Part shown: in pieces, positions 1 to 10,028 of the stretch | Layout of the letters: each line of letters opens with the position of its first letter | How positions within the stretch are numbered: position 1 is the stretch's first letter | Source of the DNA: Anopheles merus | Lineage: Eukaryota > Arthropoda > Insecta > Diptera > Culicidae | DNA: 64,000 bases | Assembly (NCBI RefSeq): GCF_017562075.2 | Contig: NC_054083.1 | Location: 9,740,768-9,804,767 of the forward strand | Direction: 5' to 3' | Notes under the pieces: generated by a model | The model's input: the letters and a program-made list of their open reading frames with translations, nothing else | Databases searched by the model: none | What the model was told of the DNA's origin: nothing | Made by a program: the position numbers and the translations under genes

Positions 1-454
1 TCAAATCAGTACAATTTGCTTCAAGTTCGGTAAAAATTTCGTTTTTGCTAACAAATTGAAACCGCTTAAAAGCCAGAAATATGAGAATTGTTTGCACAAA
101 TCATATAAAAAAATGATGTAGTGTATAAAAGTACTAAATAAAATCAAAAACTCTGAGTAATGAATACTATATTGTGCAACAATTGTGAAATTTGACTTAC
201 GCGGATATTCAAGATACGCGGATTCGCCGGGAACGCAGAAACCGCGTAATTCGGGAACACACTGTACTGCACAACTATGTGAATATTAGTGAATTAGTAT
301 TGGCACATGCAAGCAGCATTTGTGTTCAAGAAGCTCAATCGAACGCGTATGTTTTTCAGATACATTTGGAAAATAAAAATACAACGTAGTTTCAAAGGAA
401 ATCCGCCTCCGTTAAAATATTTTAATGAGGTATCATCACAACAGCAGGTCTGCG

Positions 455-1691
455 ATGTACCGTGCAAAGTTTAAACGGTGACTAACAATTCACCCTCCTC
501 CGCGCATTTCCATACATTGGATGCTTCATCGAAAAATCAGCAGGCGAAGGTGTCCAGTGGCGTTACTGAGCCGCCCCCCTTGGCCTTTTTTGGCGGTGAA
601 ACATCGCAATGTGCAGTGGAAAATCGTATCTTACAACGAGTGTCCAGTAATATTGTGTATGAACCACCTGTGTTGGCCCTTTTTGACGGTGTTTCAAATC
701 AATCTGCGGCGATAAACGGCAGCACATCATCATTATCCTGCGTTGACGTCTGTGAACCATCTCCGGCAATTGTGAAAGATAAAATTGTCGAGAGAGCTGT
801 GGAAAACCATCCTACGGAGACATTTGGCAACGTTGACGTCGATGAGGCTCCTCTATTGGCCTTTTTCGATGGACGCTCTGTACAAGCAGCAGTGGAAATC
901 AACCGCTCCGAAATTGCATCCATCGCTGCTGACCGTCGGTCATTTCCGCTGGCCACTGTTGAACTATCCTCGCTTAACACGCGTCTTGATGCCATTCAGG
1001 ATAGTCATTCGGTTGAAGCACCGCAGCTATTATCGCCAGCAACATGCTCAATAGAGTTGACCGTGGAGCTTCAAGCGAAAATAACAATACTGTGGAGAGA
1101 GAAATTTGCATCACATGCTGCACACAGCTGGACACATTGTCGAAACAGTTAAAAGAACAAAATATGTATTTGTATAAGCTAACGAAAGCTGTTATCCACA
1201 ATAATGTTAAAAATAAGTCCTTTACCTGTCCAAATGGCTCTGCTAGTAGTGCTAGTTGTTCTTCGAAAGAGACTGTCGATGACCCGCCAAGACCGGCTGA
1301 AATTGAAAACAAAGAAGCGTTAGACAATTTTGAACGATTGTTGAGCGATAAAAGTAATTTTATTGCTACTGCTAAAAGAATATCCAATTCCCTTACTTCT
1401 GTTACTCCAGAAAATCGAATGAACGATGCAGTAATCAAACTATTTAGTGCCACTTTCTTATGTAAGTGCAGCTGGCTGGGCGGAGGTAAAAGTAGTGCCA
1501 AGATCCCAATGGGCCAGTACAAACACGTGCATCGCCTTCTAATGGTCATGGGTAGAACTTCTGATGTAACTGTAACGTTGGAAAAAGCAAAACTGTTTTT
1601 GAAATCAAAAGTATGGAATGCAAAGAGCCGTCTCGCATGCAAGAATATACGAAAGAGCGTTGCTCGTAAGCGAAATAAAAAGAATAAATAA
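455..1691 (+). pseudogene. DUF4806-like gene, frame-broken
   Basis: Two overlapping open frames (478-1152 and 1044-1691) look like one broken gene. The first encodes about 220 residues carrying three degenerate copies of a motif of the form E-A/P-P-x-L-A-x-F-D/G-G (near residues 31, 61 and 124). It opens at a GTG; the nearest ATG, at 455, is in a different frame. The second has a short coiled-coil-like stretch (LSKQLKEQNMYLYKL) and then a C-terminal block with NRMNDAVIKLFSATFL and CSWLGGGK, which resembles the DUF4806 domain common in insects, often as multicopy families. It ends in a very basic tail. The same block (NRM...F...TFLARCSWEG) recurs in the minus-strand gene near 32 kb. DUF4806 has no firm biochemical role that I know of. 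The frame change near 1,040-1,090 could be a frameshift or an unseen intron; I favour decay. Confidence 0.45.
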
Positions 1692-1699
1692 ATACATAC

Positions 1700-3615
1700 C
1701 ACCATTCTTTTTCCTTACGTCAACCTGTGTGATGTACGTTATTCAATGTTGTGTTTCTTCGCCTTCCTCTTTTTGTCTTTGCAACATAATTGCTTTCGTC
1801 CGGTTCTGGTTTACACATGCAAATAAAAAATAATGTAAAAATGTGTTAACGTTAAATGACTTCATACCCAATAGCAACACTGTACTAAAACGATTACCAT
1901 AGAATGGTACACTAATGCAGTGTCTTAATCCAATATATATATAAAGTATTCTTACCTTGATGAGTTCGCGTGACACAAATTTTTAATGAAGCGGAAGTCC
2001 TGCTTGTTTGGTTCCACCAAATAGTATGCCATCTTGTTGGTGAATTTATGTAAACCGTTTAGTGTGTCTGACGGTAGCATTGTGCCTGTGCATTTTGTGT
2101 TCTGTAAATTTCAAATAATAACGTTAGAAATGGTAACAATAATATCTTTCCAATTAACTTACCTTTTTGTGAAGTGTTTGCCTTGCCTGTTTGCTAACGT
2201 CTTTTGCGGATGTGATACTCAAAAAAGTTTTTTATAATCTACGTTGCTATTTTTACTATTGTTATGTTGATGACACGGTTTAATGCAAAAGTTGATGTTG
2301 GGTACATAGTAACATAACTGAGGCTTTGTCATGTTACATATCCTGGCCTCAGGGCAATTAGCCATTTAAGTAACATGCACATTATATAAAATGCAATTGG
2401 TTATATTTTGTGCTCAAATAGCACAACATATACTTCCTATGAAAAGCTTTATCATCAGCCATCCGTGTGTAGTAATCAACTTTACATAACTAAATGCTCT
2501 CTAGTGTGATCTACGCAAGAGAATTCCTAAGTTTTGTGTGTATTATTTTATATTTTATGTAATATATGTTATACCAATTGAGTAAGGTTCAAACCTTACT
2601 TCGACTAAACATTGTTTCTTGTCATGGCTAAGCAAAAATGAACGAATTTAGATGACGTGGAAAGATATGTTTACCAAAAAAAAAAAAATAAAAACATGGT
2701 GCTGAAGTAAATAGCAAAACGAATTCACTGGCAATATTTTACAGCACATCATTCTATGGTTCAAGCCCCGTATGGACTGACCTACTCGTAGCAAAGACTG
2801 ACTATCATGCTGCGTGGTACTTTATAAGCCTCGTAAGCCATAGTTATGCCTTATACAATAAAAGGAACGTGCTGATCGTTCCGCCAAAGAAAAAAATCCT
2901 TTTCTCTGGCAACCAACTATGGTACTAGAGGTATACTAATAGTTCAATCAATCTAATCTAAATTCACACTACAATAGTATTGTTAAGACTACTACTACTA
3001 CTACTAAAAAGTTCGAAGTAAGCTTAAATGTAAACGTAAAATTACATCTTAAACCTACTTACTCAACCTAAAGAAAAAAAAATCAACCTTAACTTAAACT
3101 AACCTATAAAAAAATCAATATAGTTAAAAAAAGGAAAATAAAAACTAGGTGCCATGTCAGCCGCTTGCACCATTGCCTGCCTTTCATATAACAGGCCAAC
3201 AGAAAAAAAGCACAATTTATATTTGATTGTGCAAAAAAAAAAAAAAAACAAACACACAAAACAAAACCCCAACCCGCTTTGTTCCATAAACCACGGGGAA
3301 AAGGCAGCTCGCCTGGAGGAGGCCTGATACGGATACGCAGTGTCCAGCACGGCAAACATGTCCTAACATTGCCCGTAGTGCTGTTAAAAAGGTCGTCCCC
3401 CCCCCCTTAATATTAGCTTTGTCCACCTTCCCGTCCATGTCACAGATGGATGGGCACGAATTATCCGGAGTTTCGGTGGAAGTTTACTTGTAACAAGAGG
3501 AAAAATCAGACCAAGTACTTTATGCAATTTCATTAATTTTTTACTTACCATGTGCAACCACACGTTGTCTTCGAGGGTGTCGAGGAGGCAAATGTTTTCT
3601 ACTGAAGGGAGGAAA
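1700..3615. other. non-coding, AT-rich, no gene recognised
   Basis: No convincing coding sequence. It contains a short plus-strand SINE fragment at about 2750-2830, a TAC microsatellite near 2990-3005, and A-rich and C-rich homopolymer runs at 3231-3248 and 3399-3408. The small open frames here have low-complexity compositions. Confidence 0.5.
2750..2830 (+). repeat. SINE200-like fragment
   Basis: It contains the Pol III B-box-like GGTTCAAGCCCC followed by a degraded copy of the shared core (GACTGACTATCATGCTGCGTGG). The same core is complete at 34.5 kb. The head and tail are not preserved. Confidence 0.5.
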
Positions 3616-6324
3616 TTAATCAGGAATAAAGGTGTGGAGAAGAGGAAAAAAGGCTATGGCGGAAGGAGTTGTTGAGTTGGGTGAAGGATCAATGGGAGGG
3701 AGATTAAGAGGACGAGTGGGTTGCTTCACTGCAACCATTTTACATCTGTTTGCAGTCCATGGAACCTCCACCACCACAGCCGGCGCGTTTTCCATCGTTT
3801 GGTAAACGTGGATCTCAGCAGAAGACATTGGTGCAATAACACCGCCTTCTGCTGAGATCTCGTAAAGCGCGGCCATGGTTAAAAACCGGATCCCAACTAC
3901 GGTGATATCGTGCGAGCTTGATGTTTTCGACTCAAAAATTTAACTATGCCATTGTCCTTGGTCAAAAACCATTGGTCTTGAAATTTTGGCAGCAAGACAA
4001 AATCGGCGGTCACATGTAGACCGACACCATTTGCCTTCAACATCGGATACTGTGGAGCTGGCGGGGTAGCAACCAGATCAAGGCTCATTAGATCGCTTGA
4101 TCTGTTTGCAATTTGCTCCACACATTTCGTGCCCGCTCGGACCCAGCGTGGAAAATTTTGCAAAAAATTTTCTGTTGCGTAGGCCGAAAAATCGTCGAGC
4201 GCTCCAAATTTTTCAACATCTTTATAAATGTGAACGAGAAGGTGGATGTTGCTTGTTAAATATTTTCGACCGTAGACTTGGCCGAAATTCTTCACAAATA
4301 TGCGAAGATAATCTCGTGCACGGAGCCACAAGTGCTGATGAAATTTGGTCGAAAAACTTGTCACAGCACTAAAGTAGAGAAGGAAGTGACCATGGGCGAT
4401 TGGATCAACCAGGTCCTTCAGAACCACAACTGATGCATAATGTAGATAGCTACGCCACTCGGTAGCTTTCCAAAAGGCGTGATATCTGAGAAGCCGAAAT
4501 GATCGATGGATCTCAGTAGGAAGCTTTGTCTGCATTAAAAATTTAGACGCAGCTTCCTTTTGGAGAGGTGTCCACTTTTTATTACGGGGAAATTTGCCGA
4601 ACATAAATCCCCGTTGCATAAAACGTGTACACCCCTCGTCACACAGGTGTTCACGCTCCGAAGTGGGAGCGTTGTCGACTAAATCAAAATTATCTAATTC
4701 TTCTAAAGGTGTACGCCACTCCTGATGATGGTTCAATATGACTCTACCACGAAACCCTTCGTCCGTACGAAGGGGAGCATCGACGGAATCAAAAATAATT
4801 TTTTTCCCTCTTCACACCACTTGCCATGGCAAGTGCACTTTAAACAACTGTCGTATCCGTTGTGGTTCGTCGTTGCTAAAAATAAAATATATATTGTATT
4901 TAGCTAAAAGGTTTACGATAATGTTATTTATTTCGTTACCTAATATGAACGCTCGAGCCGGTTTATTAGCGATAAAATTGCGTACCCGAAACTGCAACGT
5001 TTTATCGCCAATGGTCAAGCCTCCTCGCTGAATGATATTAAAATCATTCACTAGCGGCCGCAAAAATTCTTCCACACTTGACGGCTTTGTATGGCAACTA
5101 TATGCGGCCACCAACATGAGTGGAAGCTTAGGCAAGTCTACGGCTTTCACCAGAATAGGCCAAACCTGGGTCGGCCCACCCTTATGTAGCGGTAGCCCGT
5201 CGACCGATACGTCTAACTTGAAAGGATCGTCTCGGGGTTCGATGTTTCTATAAATAATAATATAAAGGATTTTTTGTAGCAATTGAAACATGACTCAAAA
5301 CATAACATACTTACTGAAAATACTTGGTCAGGACTGGCGATAATCCTCCGTACCAAAAGTCACCTCCCCCGATTTTATAAATGCTGCCAGCAGCACGGGG
5401 AGGTGTTCACACCAAAGTCCGGCTATCTTTTGGAAGAGTGGCATCTACCTTCTTCCGTAGGATCGCTAGTAGCATATTGACTACCGAACGGGGGAGCTGA
5501 CTCTTAATTGCAAAGAATCTAAGACAATCCAACAAACTTAGATGGTCAAAGATCTCATAAGAGTCATTCTCATCGGAAGCGCCGTGATAAAAATCGTCGC
5601 TGTCCTCCCCGTTCGGATAATGTTCCCCGTGGTCGAAATCATCTGCACCATCCGCGACGTTTTCAGCACTTGTTCCGGCAGTGCTTGATGTCGTAGCTTG
5701 GCCTTGCGGCACTTCCGGAACCGTTTCGTCATCCGAAAAGTCTTTATTGGGAAGATAATTTATAATCAACAGTATAATTAAATAAAAGACATGTAAAACA
5801 ATTGCAACGTTTCTTTCGAACTTGTTAAATTCGGATTTTGTGAATAAGGAAACAAATCACTTGCTGTGTGTACATATTTTTAAAAAATTTATTTATTCGA
5901 ATTATAGTACGAATGTAGTTTATATGATGAACGCTGTATTATCGAATATTTGTTTTCTGCTTTCCGATCCGACATTTTAATTGTTGATTAGGTGTTTTTC
6001 CGTCGCCACACTACAATGGCTACCTGCAATAATAGGAACGGACCAATTTTTGCCCGATTGACCAGTGCAACAAATAATGTATTTGATCATGATCGCACGG
6101 TTTTTAATTTACACTTGGATGGTTGTCAACCGCAATCGATCGATCGAATCGATTCACGTCCGGTCTTGTGGCATTTGCCATGGTGAACCTGTGGAAACCT
6201 TATCCGTTTTGCCAGTCTGAACCACTTTTCTTACCCTGCGCTACTGCTCTTAGCCACTTATCTAAGCCTTTTTTTTCTTTTTTTTTGTCCAACACAATTA
6301 GCCCTGCCCTGCTTATAGGATGCT

Positions 6325-6382
6325 CGGCTCATGCGGTCCTTAAACCCATGACGGGCATGTTCATAGGTCGTGCTCTTGACGA
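6325..6382 (-). repeat. SINE200-like head fragment
   Basis: It carries the complement of the B-box region (CCCATGACGGGCATGTT) and part of the tRNA-like head. It matches the fuller copies at 6.9 kb and 26.2 kb. Confidence 0.45.
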
Positions 6383-6433
6383 CTAGCGGCAACATTAAAT
6401 GAATAATGTTTTTTCAAAACTAATTTTTGTTTT

Positions 6434-6632
6434 GAAACTCTTCTTCATATTTTACTTGACGTCCGCGACCTGCGCGGTCATGCTGGACTATTTAAGCTGT
6501 TGATACATAATTAGTACCACGCAGCCGGATGGTCATTCCAGTTACGAAAGGACGGTCCATACGTGGCTTGAACCCATGAGGGGCATGTTGTTAACTCGAG
6601 CGAATTGACGACTGTACCACTGGACCGCCCTT
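6434..6632 (-). repeat. SINE, second subfamily (tRNA-like head, different tail)
   Basis: The head is SINE200-like (GGTGGTACAGTCGTC-type A-box region, then the B box GGGTTCAAGCC). The 3' half differs from the copy at 6.9 kb: it runs through CGTGGTACTAATTA and TCCAGCATGACCGCG-type sequence to a GAAGAA-like tail. The copy at 26.56 kb shares this tail. Confidence 0.6.
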
Positions 6633-6888
6633 TTGAAACACATTTTTACACATTCACTGAACACTTAACACATTTACCACACTGAACACCGACATTAAAG
6701 GCAATTGTATGACGATTATAAATACAAAATATAATGTAATTGATTCGCATTTTTTTTCTCATTCCGTTTTTCACACCGCGGCTTTTTGACACACGCACAT
6801 AGATCCCGGGTATGATAATAAGTTTTTTTTCTTGCACCGTTTCGCACATAGATATTTTTATTTTAGTGCCCTTAAATCAATGAACATT

Positions 6889-7108
6889 ATTCTTCTTCTT
6901 CTTTTGACACAACAGCCGCTGCCGGTCAAGGCCTAGCTGTACCCACTTAGTGAAGTGAGCTTGGCTTTCAGTGACTTATTGTTACCATAGCAGGATAGTC
7001 AGTCCTTCGTATGGGAGCACGGTCTATTCGGGGCTTGAACCCATGACGGGCATGTTGTTAAGTTGTATGAGTTGACGGCTGTACCACCAGACCGGCTCGA
7101 CCGCTTTT
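6889..7108 (-). repeat. SINE200-like element, near full length
   Basis: Read on the minus strand, it starts with GGTCGAGCCGGTCTGGTGG and TACAGCCGTCAACTC (A-box region). The B box CATGGGTTCAAGCC follows, then the core GACTGACTATCCTGC, and it ends in a (GAA)n tail seen as TTCTTCTTCTTC on the plus strand. Closely similar copies lie at 26.16 kb (minus) and 34.48 kb (plus). Confidence 0.75.
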
Positions 7109-7778
7109 GTACCGAAATATTTTACACCGAATTATGCTGCACTTTTTATATAATGTTAAATATTATAACATGATATGCACTGACAAATAACCACTCACTT
7201 GCTTTTTTACTTACCCATGTTTGGCAGCGGGACAAACCCATCGTTTGCCTCTTGGAGAGCTTCCTGGTACGAGAGTTCAATCTCGTCCATCAGTTTACGG
7301 CACTTTGCGTAAAAATGCCCATTTTTGCTGCAATTTTGCGACATTTTAGCACTTTGCTTACACACTTGTCTTACACACTTGAAAAACACTTGCACTTGGC
7401 ACTTGGTACACCACACAGAATGACAAAAAACTTTACAGCAGAAACGTAGCACCACTACAATCCAAAATATACCTACCTCACACATACATTCTCATGGCTA
7501 AAACGTTGGCGCGTGCTCGTTAGGATGAGATTTTTTTCATAGTACTCTTTTTTCATCATCGCTGTTTCGCTTCGGCCAAGCAAAAAAAAAACTCGATTTT
7601 GCTCCTCGTCTGATTTGGAGAGCGCACGAGGGGGTTTCGGCTTCAACTTCCAACAACAACAACCACACGAGGAGGCTCGGGGACACTCATCAGGGGAAAA
7701 TCGCTCAAATTAGAGCGAGAGACAGATAGAAAAAGTGAAAGATCAATATAAAATCTTCGGCTTTTGACCGTTGGGATA

Positions 7779-8965
7779 TTATTTTAAATTTGATGAGTAC
7801 CTGCTCCGCTTTGCTGACTTATATGTCCGGTAGCTGGTCATCAGCTTCCTCCACTGGTAACTGGCCTCTTCGACGGTAAGTTCCAAGATTCCACCTATCT
7901 CGGTCCACGCATCCCTACGCCGAATTCCGTTCTTGTAAAAATCCGACCACTTTTGCCATAAAGCAGGCTGTCTTTCCACCTCGGCAATTAGCCAAAGGCT
8001 TTGCTCAACATTCTGGAAGCAAATCAAAAATAAAAAACGATTAATCTCGACCCAATTACTTATCATTCACCATCTCCATGACCCCGTTATTATTTTGATG
8101 GCCCGGAAGATGCAGCAGTTTTCTTCAACTATCAGTCCTCTAACTCGAAAGAGCTGTAATACTAAATATTTAAATACACATAAACTTTCGTGTAAAAATA
8201 AGAAACATGTTTTTAATCGCAGCGGCAACAGCAATAGCTTCCATTGTAGCAGTTGGGGTAGAGGTTGCAGCAACAATGATGCAGGAAAACAGGACCAGAA
8301 GAAATAGTTGATTTTCCGGATTAGATGAAATATTTCCTGTTGGAAGAAGACCAAAACCGCATAACCTAGATTCCAGGATTCCAAATCATTATTCGTGTAT
8401 GCGGACTAATAAGAAACACAACATTCCGTGGTACAGCCAGGTCAGTTCTCAAAGAGCTGCAATGTACAAATAAAACATTTCAGTTCAATGGTATATTCCT
8501 GTAAAAATAAAGGCTAGCTAGGTACATCAAATTAGTACAATTTTTACAATTTATAATTTTTAAAATTTAAACTTTTTTACAATCTACAATTTTTACAATT
8601 TAAAATTTTTAGAATCTACAATTTTTTACAATTTTTTCACTAACTCCAAAGCAACTGTCGTTTTAAAAAAAAATCGCCGGTAGCTGGAAAAGCAGCAGAG
8701 ATTATGTTTTTTCCAAGCCGGAAAATAATCAAAATTGAACAATAATTCAATCGTTGCCCATATTTCTAAATTTCTACCGCATACACAAATCACAAACACT
8801 GAACATATACGATTTAAATAAAATACGAGTAAAAATAAATCTACAAAAATACACCCAAGAATTGCTTTCACTACAAAAACACCGGTAACAAAAACAGAAT
8901 GATCATATATTTACCAATTTTTCCTTATTCCGGCAATTGGGCACGTTCGGCAATTCGTTCTCCAT
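7779..8965 (-). CDS. MADF-domain protein, two visible exons
   Basis: Exon 1 (8965-8915) begins ATG-GAG-AAC-GAA and encodes 17 residues. A 902-bp intron (donor GTAAAT at 8914, acceptor TTGCTTCCAG ending at 8013) joins in phase 0 to exon 2 at 8012. Together they give a MADF-type (Myb/SANT-like) domain: LWLIAEVERQPALW, then DAWTEIGGILEL, then YQWRKLMTSYRTYK. MADF domains bind DNA and occur in transcription factors and as second proteins of PIF/Harbinger transposons. The frame stops at about 7,780, but a possible donor (CAG|GTACTC at 7801/7800) suggests the gene may continue; no next exon was identified. At about 90 residues it is short for the family, so it may be truncated. It lies just upstream of, and in the same orientation as, the EnSpm-type gene; I see no evidence that the two are functionally linked. 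Confidence 0.6.
8530..8640. repeat. AT-rich degenerate tandem repeat
   Basis: Repeated variants of ACAATTTTTACAATTT / CTACAATTTTT with a period near 16-20 bp. It lies inside the intron of the MADF gene. Confidence 0.5.
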
Positions 8966-9183
8966 GGCTGAAATCAAAACATAATTAGATTTTTGGTTCA
9001 AAAACCAACGCATCATCTCATATTTATTCGTTTCAATACCAACCGCTATATGTAAACAAACGTATTATTTCAAGATTGCGCTAGGATTGTGCATAAATTT
9101 TCGAGATTTTTATGTCCGAGATATATAAATATTTTTTTACAGATAAATATACCAAATCGGGCCATTTGACAGATAAATATATG

Positions 9184-9348
9184 CGCAATCTGAGATTGCG
9201 CATCGTCTATTGCTACGGTCAGGCGAGCCAGGAGGGGAGACCACCAGAATGTGTTCCGATGCGGGTCTTGGTTCAGTCGGGTAACCCGCTGCATCGTCTC
9301 ATCGCAGGCCTTTAACATGGCTGCGATCATACCCTCCTGGCTCGTCCC
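9184..9348 (-). mobile_element. R1-clade ORF2 fragment (element D)
   Basis: The minus strand encodes a piece of the linker between endonuclease and reverse transcriptase (ACDETMQRVTR, then FWWSPLLARL). The equivalent segment in element A is CEKTMQRMTSSFPDPHRDVYWWTPL. The piece is cut on both sides and abuts the 28S-derived motif at 9349. It is probably the 5'-truncated remnant of an earlier insertion at the same target. Confidence 0.6.
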
Positions 9349-9360
9349 GGGATAACTGGC
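9349..9360 (+). repeat. 28S rRNA target motif (GGGATAACTGGC)
   Basis: These 12 bases match the highly conserved 28S rRNA sequence ACAGGGATAACTGGCTTGTGGC. The motif sits directly between the remnant of element D and the poly(T) (minus-strand poly(A)) tail of element A, as expected for a target-site copy. It recurs at 21709-21720 and, with one change, at 22931. Confidence 0.7.
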
Positions 9361-10028
9361 TTTTTTTTTATTTTTTAAATCGGGTGTATTTTTATTGATC
9401 GTATTTTACATCGAGAAAAAAGAAAAACCCAGCCCTCTCATAATCCGTCCCTTATACCCTGCGAAGGGATTTGAGGGAGGACTTTTTGATCAGAGGGAGC
9501 CTTACTTTTTAGCCGTGCGTTCGCACCTTTCCATTTATTTTTCCGTCGAAATTCTATTTTCAAAACAGTTCTTCTGAATGCATTCCCTTGAGGGGAGCCC
9601 TATATCTGTGTAAGAGCACCTTTTTTTTACGCTTTTGTTGTTCTTTTAATTAAAGTTTAGCTTTAAAGCTTTAGCGTGCCGCTCTTTCGGTTTCGGCTGC
9701 TGCTGCCTACTGGGCAGCATCAAGTCCTCCTCGCTCGACATTATCGGGTTCATCGTCACTGTCGCTCGACCAGGCGTCATGGCCGAACAGCACTCGTAGC
9801 ATTTGGATTCCACCGTTCCGAATCATTCGTTGGCGTTCCCGCCAGCGGGCCACCCTCCGTCGCCCATCTTCGAGGCGAGCGGCCTCCCTGGGTGTTGGTG
9901 GTGGAGCCGGTGGAGCAGGTGGATGTCTCCTATTACGCTGGCGGTAGGCACGATTTGCCTCGTTGTGGAGCAGCCGCCGTTCTTCAGCTCGGCGTTCGTC
10001 TTCCTCTCGCTGTAGCTGCTGTTGTATT

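Larger units (their letters stand above)
5742..7214 (-). other. long first intron of the EnSpm-type gene, SINE-filled
   Basis: Exon 1 ends in phase 1 (ATG G|GTAAGT at 7215/7214) and exon 2 resumes with AC after CCAATAAAG (5742/5741), which keeps the frame. The 1.47-kb interval contains several SINE pieces in minus orientation and nothing coding that I recognise. Part of its length may come from SINE insertions. Confidence 0.5.
3616..7344 (-). pseudogene. CACTA/EnSpm-type (Transposase_21) transposase gene, spliced, two lesions
   Basis: Exons can be followed by phase. Exon 1 is 7344-7215 (ATG in an AAAATG context, donor GTAAGT). Exon 2 is 5741-5315, with an acidic linker and then GGGDFWYGGL. 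Exon 3 is 5247-4940, with LDVSVDGLPLHKGG, PLMLVAAYSCHTKP and the NKPARAFILG block. Exon 4 starts at 4875, with the Cys-rich GYDSCLKCTCHGKWC, DAPLRTDEGFRG, WKATEWRSYL and FSAYATENFLQ blocks. These blocks, in this order, are typical of Transposase_21/EnSpm-type transposases of insects. Introns 5314-5248 and 4939-4876 are 60-70 bp and have GT-AG ends. Exon 2 has an in-frame TGA at 5409-5407. Between about 3,940 and 3,890 the reading shifts frame, after which the C-terminus (ending FFPLLHTFIPD) runs to 3616. The copy is therefore dead but recent enough to keep its splice signals. I did not find the terminal inverted repeats. Confidence 0.7.

Noticed and set aside
192..389. 65-codon ORF at the window start
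   Set aside because: No motif and a non-ATG start; nothing supports it beyond length.
974..1705. 243-codon minus-strand frame opposite the DUF4806-like gene
   Set aside because: It is Leu/Phe-rich with no motif, and the plus strand has domain-like content; a shadow frame.
8208..8312. Ala/Val-rich plus-strand ORF that might be the start of a Harbinger nuclease
   Set aside because: It is only 34 codons with no downstream Harbinger motifs; proximity to a MADF gene is not enough.
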